Source of the DNA: Nonomuraea basaltis
GTDB taxonomy: Bacteria; Actinomycetota; Actinomycetes; Streptosporangiales; Streptosporangiaceae
Assembly (NCBI RefSeq): GCF_005893125.1
Contig: NZ_VCJS01000105.1
Coordinates: forward strand, 1 to 44,233
DNA: 44,233 nt
Direction of reading: 5' to 3'
Positions within the stretch are counted from its first letter, which is position 1, and each line of letters starts with the position of its first letter. The position numbers and the translations under genes are program-made. This document shows, one piece after another, positions 39,834 through 44,233 of this stretch. The notes beneath the pieces are model-generated. The model saw only the letters and a list, made by a program, of their open reading frames with translations. It searched no databases and had not been told where the DNA came from.

Positions 39834-42800
39834 CTATGGGGGTCGCTTCGCGAGGAGCGCGGTGACCGCCGCCGTTTCGGCCTCGTTGCCGATCTTCTGG
39901 AACAGGGCCACGGCATTCGTCCACGCGGCGCCAGCCGCCTGGGGGCGGCCCGCCGCGGCATGGACCTGCCCGAGGATCTTCAGGCTCTGCGCCTCCTGGT
40001 ACGGACTGCCGAGGTCGCGCCACATGGCCAGGGCGGCAGAGGTGTTCTCTCGGGCCGCGTCGTACCGCCCCTCGCGCAGTTCCAGCTCGCCCAGGCCGCG
40101 CAGGGACAGCGCCTCGTCGAAGGTGGAGTTTCCCCGGCGCGCCAGGCTCAGGCTGGTCTCCAGCACCTGGCGGGCCCGGGGATCGGAGGAGGCCAGGTGG
40201 GTGATGCCGAGGTTGACCTGGAGGTTGATCTCGCCTGCCCGGTTGCCCAGTTGCCTGGCGAGCGCGATGCCGCCGGCCAGGTGCTCCTGCGCCTCGGCGT
40301 ACCGTCCCTGCTCGCGCCGGACGACGCCGAGCAGGGCCAGCAGCCTGGCGAGCTGGTGTGTGAGGCCCGCCCCGGCCGCGAGCCGCATCCCGCGCTCCAG
40401 TTCCTCGCCGGCCTGCTCGAACTGGGTCAGCACCCGATGGCAGAACCCCATTAGGTAGCCCGCTTCGGCCTGGCCCAGCGCGTAGCCGTGGGCACGGGCC
40501 TTGGCGCCGGCCTCCGCCCCTGCCTCCATCGCCTGCGCGGGGTCGCCGAGGGCCAGGTGCGCCCCGCTGATGAGGACGAGCGCGTCGACCTCGCCGGTCA
40601 GGTCACCCAGCTCGCGGAAGGGCCGCAGCGCCGCATGGGCCTCTTCCAGCGCCATGGCGTCGGCGTTGACCGGGCTGAACCGGCTCCACTGGGCGAGGTT
40701 ACGCAGCATGACGGCCTGACCGCGCCGGTCACCGCTCCGCTCGCAGGTGGTCAGCCCGGTTCGGGTGGCGGACTCCCAGTCGTCGTAGTGGTCGCTGAGG
40801 TCGTGGAAGTTGACGGCGGCGTTGGCCAGTTCCCAGCACAGGCCGGCGAGATCGAGCCCGGCCGCCTGCTGTACGGCAGCGCGCAGGGCCGCCCGTTCGG
40901 CTGAGAACCAGGCGAGAGGTTCGGCGAGCAGGCCGCCGGTCAGCTCGGGCGGCGGCAATCGCCGTGGCGCGTCACCGCGACGGGGCTCGAAGATCCTGCC
41001 GGGCAGTCGCCTGTCGGCCTGTTCGGCCAGTCCGAGCCAGGTGGCGAGCGCGCGGATCACGGCCGCCCGTGCCGCGCCGGGGGGCTCCTCCTCGTCCGCG
41101 CGTTCCTTGGCGTGCAGGCGGACCAGGTCGTGGAAGCGGTAGCGGGGCTGGCCGGTGGCGTCGATGCCGGCGTCGTCGAGGAGCCTGGCCTCGACCAGCG
41201 CCGCCAAATGCGCGTCCGTCTGCTCGTGGCCGGCGTCGAGCAGAGCGGCCGCTGCCCAGCCGGCGAAATCCGGGGTCGTGAGTGTTCCGAGCAGCCGGTA
41301 GAGCCGTCTGGCGCCGGTGGCGAGCCCTTCGTAGCTGAGGCCCAGTGAAGCCCGTACTCCGAGGTCGCCGACGTTCAGCTCGTCCAGGCGGCGGCGCTCG
41401 TCGTCCAGGAGGCGCGCCATCCTGCCCAGTGGCCAGAGCGGGTGCGCGGCGAGCCGCGCCCCGGCGATCCTGATCCCGAGCGGCAGGTGGCCGCACAGGC
41501 GCGCGATCTCGGCCGCCGCCGCGGGATCCAGAGCCAGGCGCTCGGCCCCCACCACGTGGGCGAGCAGGCCCAGAGCCTGGTCCGGCTCCAGGACGGCCAG
41601 GTCGAGATGGTGAGCGCCCTCCAAACCCGCCAGTCGCACCCGGCTGGTGATCAGCACCGCGCAGCCGGGGGTGCCCGGCAGCAGCGGGCGCACCTGCTGC
41701 TCGCCTGCTGCGTTGTCGAGCAGGATGAGCATCCGCTTGCCGGCCAGGCGGGTACGGTACATCGCGGCGCGTTCCTCCACCCCCTCGGGCACGCTGGAGC
41801 CGTCGACGCCGAGCACCCGCAGGAAACGCTCCAACACCTCAGCAGGATCCAGGGGAGCGTCGATGCCGCGCAGGTTGACCTGGAGCTGGCCGTCGAGGAA
41901 CGCTTCGGCCAGCTCGTGCGCCGCGTGCACGGCAAGGGTGGTCTTGCCGACGCCGCCCATCCCGGCGATGGCGCAGACCACGACCGCGCGGGCCGCGCCG
42001 GCTGTCCGCAGCAGCTCGCCCAGCACGCCCACCTCGTGGGCCCGCCCAGTGAAGTCGCCGATGCCGGCCGAGAGCTGGCGCGGGACCAGCCGCGACGGCT
42101 GGGCCGCGGCCAGCGCCTCCTCGCCGCGCAGCATCGCCTCGTGCAGCCGCTGCAGCGGCGCGCCCGGCTCGACGCCGAACTCCGCGTCCAGCATGGCGCG
42201 GGTCTCCCGGTAGGTCGCCAGCGCCTCGGCCTGGCGGCCGCCGCGATACAGGGCGAGCATGAGGTGCCCGCGCAGCTCCTCGCGGTACGGGTGCGCGCGG
42301 ACCAGATCATGCAGCTCGGCGACGAGCTCCGCGTGCCGGCCCAGGGCCAGCTCCGCCTCCGCCCACCGCTCCTGAGCGCCCAGCCGCGCCTGCTCCAGCC
42401 GCGCCGCCTCCTCGGCGATCTCCGCGCAGTCGAGGAACTCCACGAAGGCGGGGCCGCGCTACAGCAGTAGCGCCTCGCGCAGGCGGCGGCCGGCCACGAC
42501 GACGTCGCCCGCGGCCAGCGCCTCGCTGCCGGCTGCGGCCAGCTCGCGGAATCGGGTGGCGTCGAGCTCGTTCCCGGTGATGACGGCGTATCCCACTGCG
42601 CGGCCGGGCAGGCGTTCGGCGCCCAGCACGCGGCGGATGTGATGGACGTATTGCTGAAGGTTGCGGCGCGCGGAGGGCGGCGGCTGATCGCCCCAGATGG
42701 AGGCGACGAGCGAGTCCGTCGAGACGCTCTGCCCCGCCCGTGCCAGCAGCAGGGCCAGCAGCAGTCGCGGCTTGTGCCCCGTGCGGACGTACACCGGCTC

Positions 42801-42845
42801 ACCGTTGTCGGTGACCAGCAAAGGCCCTAAGACCTGGAATTCCAC
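39834..42845 (-). pseudogene. SARP/AfsR-type regulator interrupted by an amber codon (SARP2)
   Basis: The reading frame encodes an OmpR-type DNA-binding domain (VEFQVLGPLLVTDNG..., RRNLQQYVHHIRRVLGA), a BTAD, an NB-ARC ATPase (P-loop AGMGGVGKTTLAVHAAHELA) and C-terminal TPRs: about 1000 codons. At 42459-42461 (minus strand) a TAG interrupts the BTAD hallmark: LREALLL-stop-RGPAF, where SARPs have LWRGPAF, so one G-to-A change turned TGG into TAG. The frame is otherwise intact. Translation could restart at GTG 42443, giving an 869-aa protein without the DNA-binding domain. GTG 42845 is the likely start (GGGGGA RBS). It is divergent from the secreted-protein gene, whose promoter has SARP-type repeats. 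Confidence 0.85.
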
Positions 42846-42933
42846 TTGATGTCCCCCGCGCCGATCTGGTCCGGACGACACGCAGAATCCTGTGTCGCGT
42901 GGCGCGCTGTCAAGAGCGGATGACGGTGGGTGT

Positions 42934-42965
42934 TGTACCGCAAATGTACCGCTGCTTCATACCGT
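42934..42965 (+). promoter_or_regulatory. SARP-type binding repeats and -10 of secreted-protein gene
   Basis: TGTACCGC occurs at 42934-42941 and 42945-42952, a perfect 8-bp direct repeat with an 11-bp period. Counting heptamers, the second ends 8 bp before the -10-like TACCGT (42960-42965). This is the geometry of SARP-activated promoters, in the intergenic region divergent from SARP2. Confidence 0.65.
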
Positions 42966-43006
42966 CGGCCCTTGATCGGCATGTCCCTCCAGAAGGAGTC
43001 GTCCCA

Positions 43007-43408
43007 GTGGCAATGAAACGTTGGTTGACCAGGATCCTCATGGCCACCGCGGTGGCCGGCGCGATGACCGTGCCGCTCGCCTCGCCGGCGTACGCGGACT
43101 ATGACACGGCCGTTGGCTGTATCGGCTCGATCCCCTTCGTCGAGTGCTCCACCAAACCGGGCATCAATCCGCACAACTCGGCGGGGTGGGTCTGGGCACG
43201 GATCTGGACCACGCCGGTGTGCGCCGGCTGGTGGTGGTTGTACGACTCCTACAGCGGCAAGCGGGTGCGTTCCGGCAGCTTCACCAGCTACGGGTACAAG
43301 AACTTCTTCATCGGGAACCTGGCAGTCCGCCCCCACACGTACCAGCTGATCCTGAAGGTTCCCGCCGGCTGCACGATCGGCAGAGCAGAGCTGCGGAACT
43401 GGACCTGA
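43007..43408 (+). CDS. Small secreted Cys/Trp-rich protein
   Basis: This 133-aa precursor has a Sec signal peptide: basic start AMKRWLTRIL, hydrophobic core, and a likely cleavage after ASPAYA near residue 30. The mature part of about 100 residues is rich in Trp and Tyr (AGWVWARIWTTPVCAGWWWL) and has four Cys (in VGCIG, VECST, PVCAG, AGCTI), enough for two disulfides. No known family is recognised; a beta-sheet fold is plausible. The GTG has AAGGAG 8 nt upstream. Its promoter carries SARP-type repeats, so it is probably the target of the adjoining, now broken, SARP2. A terminator hairpin follows 10 bp after the stop. Confidence 0.75.
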   Translation: MAMKRWLTRILMATAVAGAMTVPLASPAYADYDTAVGCIGSIPFVECSTKPGINPHNSAGWVWARIWTTPVCAGWWWLYDSYSGKRVRSGSFTSYGYKNFFIGNLAVRPHTYQLILKVPAGCTIGRAELRNWT

Positions 43409-43417
43409 CCGGCACCA

Positions 43418-43454
43418 GAGCGTGGAGAGCCGAGCAGGGGCGCTCTCCACGCTC
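43418..43454 (+). terminator. Stem-loop after secreted-protein gene
   Basis: Perfect 13-bp stem GAGCGTGGAGAGC/GCTCTCCACGCTC with an 11-nt loop, starting 10 bp after the stop codon. Confidence 0.75.
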
Positions 43455-44067
43455 ACTCCGCCGTCGCGGACCTGGTCACGACTTCCGGGCGTCGATCATG
43501 TTTCGACGTTCTTGTGATCAGACGCGTCATTCGCCGTGGCCGCCACCACCGGCTTGGTCTCCTGGCTCCTCATGAACCAGCCGGAACGACGAGATCACTC
43601 GTTCGTCGGATGCCGGAAGAATCAGTCGCGGCCAGCCTACTTGCCTGACGTGGCTTAACGACCTGTCCGCAGTGAGTTCAGCCGGACTGAAGGACATTCA
43701 TCGGAACACACGCAAGTTCGGTTGGTGAGACCTGAAAACACGGGGAGTTCGCCGGAGTCGAGGCATCATGCCCAGGAGGGATCACGGATGGGTTGTCTGA
43801 TCGAGCTCGTCGGCAAGTATGGTTACGTAGGCGAGTAACGACAGCGTCTGTCGGTCAGCTGCGACAGCGATCGTTCAGCGCGGGAAACGATGTCGGTGAG
43901 AAGAAGCAGCGCTCTTGGGCTTGCGGTGGGACGATGAGTGTGCTCCGCAGGATGAGGGGGCGCTGGGCCGGCCTGGACACCGGCAGCGGTCCGGACCGGG
44001 CCAAGCTGGCCGCTAGAGAGACGGTCCAAGCCAACGAGCTGGACCCGGCAGGGCGTCCTGGGCCGCT
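43455..44067. other. Intergenic region, no supported gene
   Basis: A 613-bp stretch. Short frames such as 43793-44077 (plus) and 43823-44029 (minus) show no family resemblance, membrane pattern or RBS. I see no RNA gene or repeat. Confidence 0.5.
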
Positions 44068-44092
44068 ATTGCGGTAGGAAACTGACCGCAAT
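44068..44092 (+). promoter_or_regulatory. Operator-like inverted repeat before VOC gene
   Basis: ATTGCGGT and ACCGCAAT form a perfect 8-bp inverted repeat with a 9-nt spacer. It contains a possible -35 (TTGCGG), 18 bp before a possible -10 (TATCTC, 44094-44099). A bound regulator would cover the promoter. Confidence 0.5.
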
Positions 44093-44110
44093 TATCTCTA
44101 GCCTCCCGGC

Positions 44111-44233
44111 ATGGAGATGACTAAGCAAGATCCCGAACCCCGGGGTGAGAACACCGTTAACGGATTCGTTGTCGTTGACGGAGCCGCGCCTTTCATCGAC
44201 TTCCTCGTCGCTGTCTTTGACGCGAATGAGCGG
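44111..44233 (+). CDS. VOC/PhnB-like glyoxalase-family protein (partial)
   Basis: The first 41 codons run to the window end: NTVNGFVVVDGAAPFIDFLV and AVFDANE. This is the usual opening of PhnB-like members of the vicinal-oxygen-chelate superfamily (beta strand, DGAAxFIDFLxxVF). The metal ligands lie beyond the window, so activity cannot be judged. No Shine-Dalgarno precedes the ATG and the candidate -10 ends 11 bp upstream, so the mRNA may be leaderless. ATG 44117 is an alternative start. The gene is controlled by an operator-like repeat just upstream. Confidence 0.65.
   Translation, partial: MEMTKQDPEPRGENTVNGFVVVDGAAPFIDFLVAVFDANER

Noticed and set aside
39834..42443. A separate 869-aa NB-ARC/TPR regulator gene
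   Set aside because: It is in the same frame as the upstream DNA-binding ORF, split only by TAG in a conserved LWRGPAF motif; better read as one interrupted SARP.
1..44233. CRISPR array, tRNA or rRNA genes
   Set aside because: No regularly spaced repeats, cloverleaf-like segments or rRNA signatures were noticed on either strand.

Overview
The window is high-GC actinobacterial DNA: GTG and TTG starts are common, genes overlap by GTGA or ATGA, and it carries two SARP/AfsR-type regulators, a GH78 sugar-uptake operon and Tn3/IS5 debris. A non-Streptomyces filamentous actinomycete (Nonomuraea, Actinomadura or Streptosporangium type) is my inference. No rRNA, tRNA or CRISPR was seen.

Layout. (1) 165-1953: a rifampicin-monooxygenase-like gene behind a short leader ORF and a hairpin. 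(2) 2002-8585: a rhamnoside uptake and hydrolysis operon (lipoprotein, two permeases, GH78, esterase-like hydrolase) with repressor-type palindromes upstream. (3) 8997-13090: DUF417 membrane protein, Kef-type antiporter, SDR + SnoaL-like pair, isochorismatase-like hydrolase. (4) 13091-18379: TPR protein, SRPBCC protein, IS5 and CocE remnants, and a divergent GAP-family/TetR pair with two operators. (5) 18520-22990: membrane protein, a canonical Rox gene preceded by a rifamycin-associated element (RAE), a squalene-cyclase-like protein, and decayed pieces of a third monooxygenase and a TetR. (6) 23174-30489: mobile-element graveyard with a truncated TnpB-like gene, a Tn3-RIO1 chimera and a frameshifted Tn3 transposase, interrupted by an alpha/beta hydrolase with the same leader as gene 1. 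(7) 30600-43454: serine hydrolase and SARP1, a three-gene zinc-protein/membrane/TPR-CHAT operon, SARP2 broken by one amber codon, and a small secreted protein. (8) The window ends inside a VOC/PhnB-like gene.

Most notable points. (a) A leader element occurs twice (165-345 and 25813-25981). Each copy has a -10-like box exactly 37 nt before a 17-19 codon leader ORF, and a hairpin that buries the start region of the main gene; the outer stem differs by a compensated base pair. The monooxygenase copy also carries about 40 codons resembling the N-terminus of the hydrolase that follows the other copy, as if it captured that gene's control region. (b) Two intact monooxygenase paralogues are controlled by different devices, one by the RAE and one by the leader. 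(c) Both SARP genes adjoin a gene whose upstream region has 11-bp-periodic repeats 8 bp before a -10-like hexamer, the classical SARP promoter geometry. (d) The 35212-39817 operon (CX4C...CX2H protein, membrane protein, TPR-CHAT protease) looks like an uncharacterised caspase-like conflict or signalling system.
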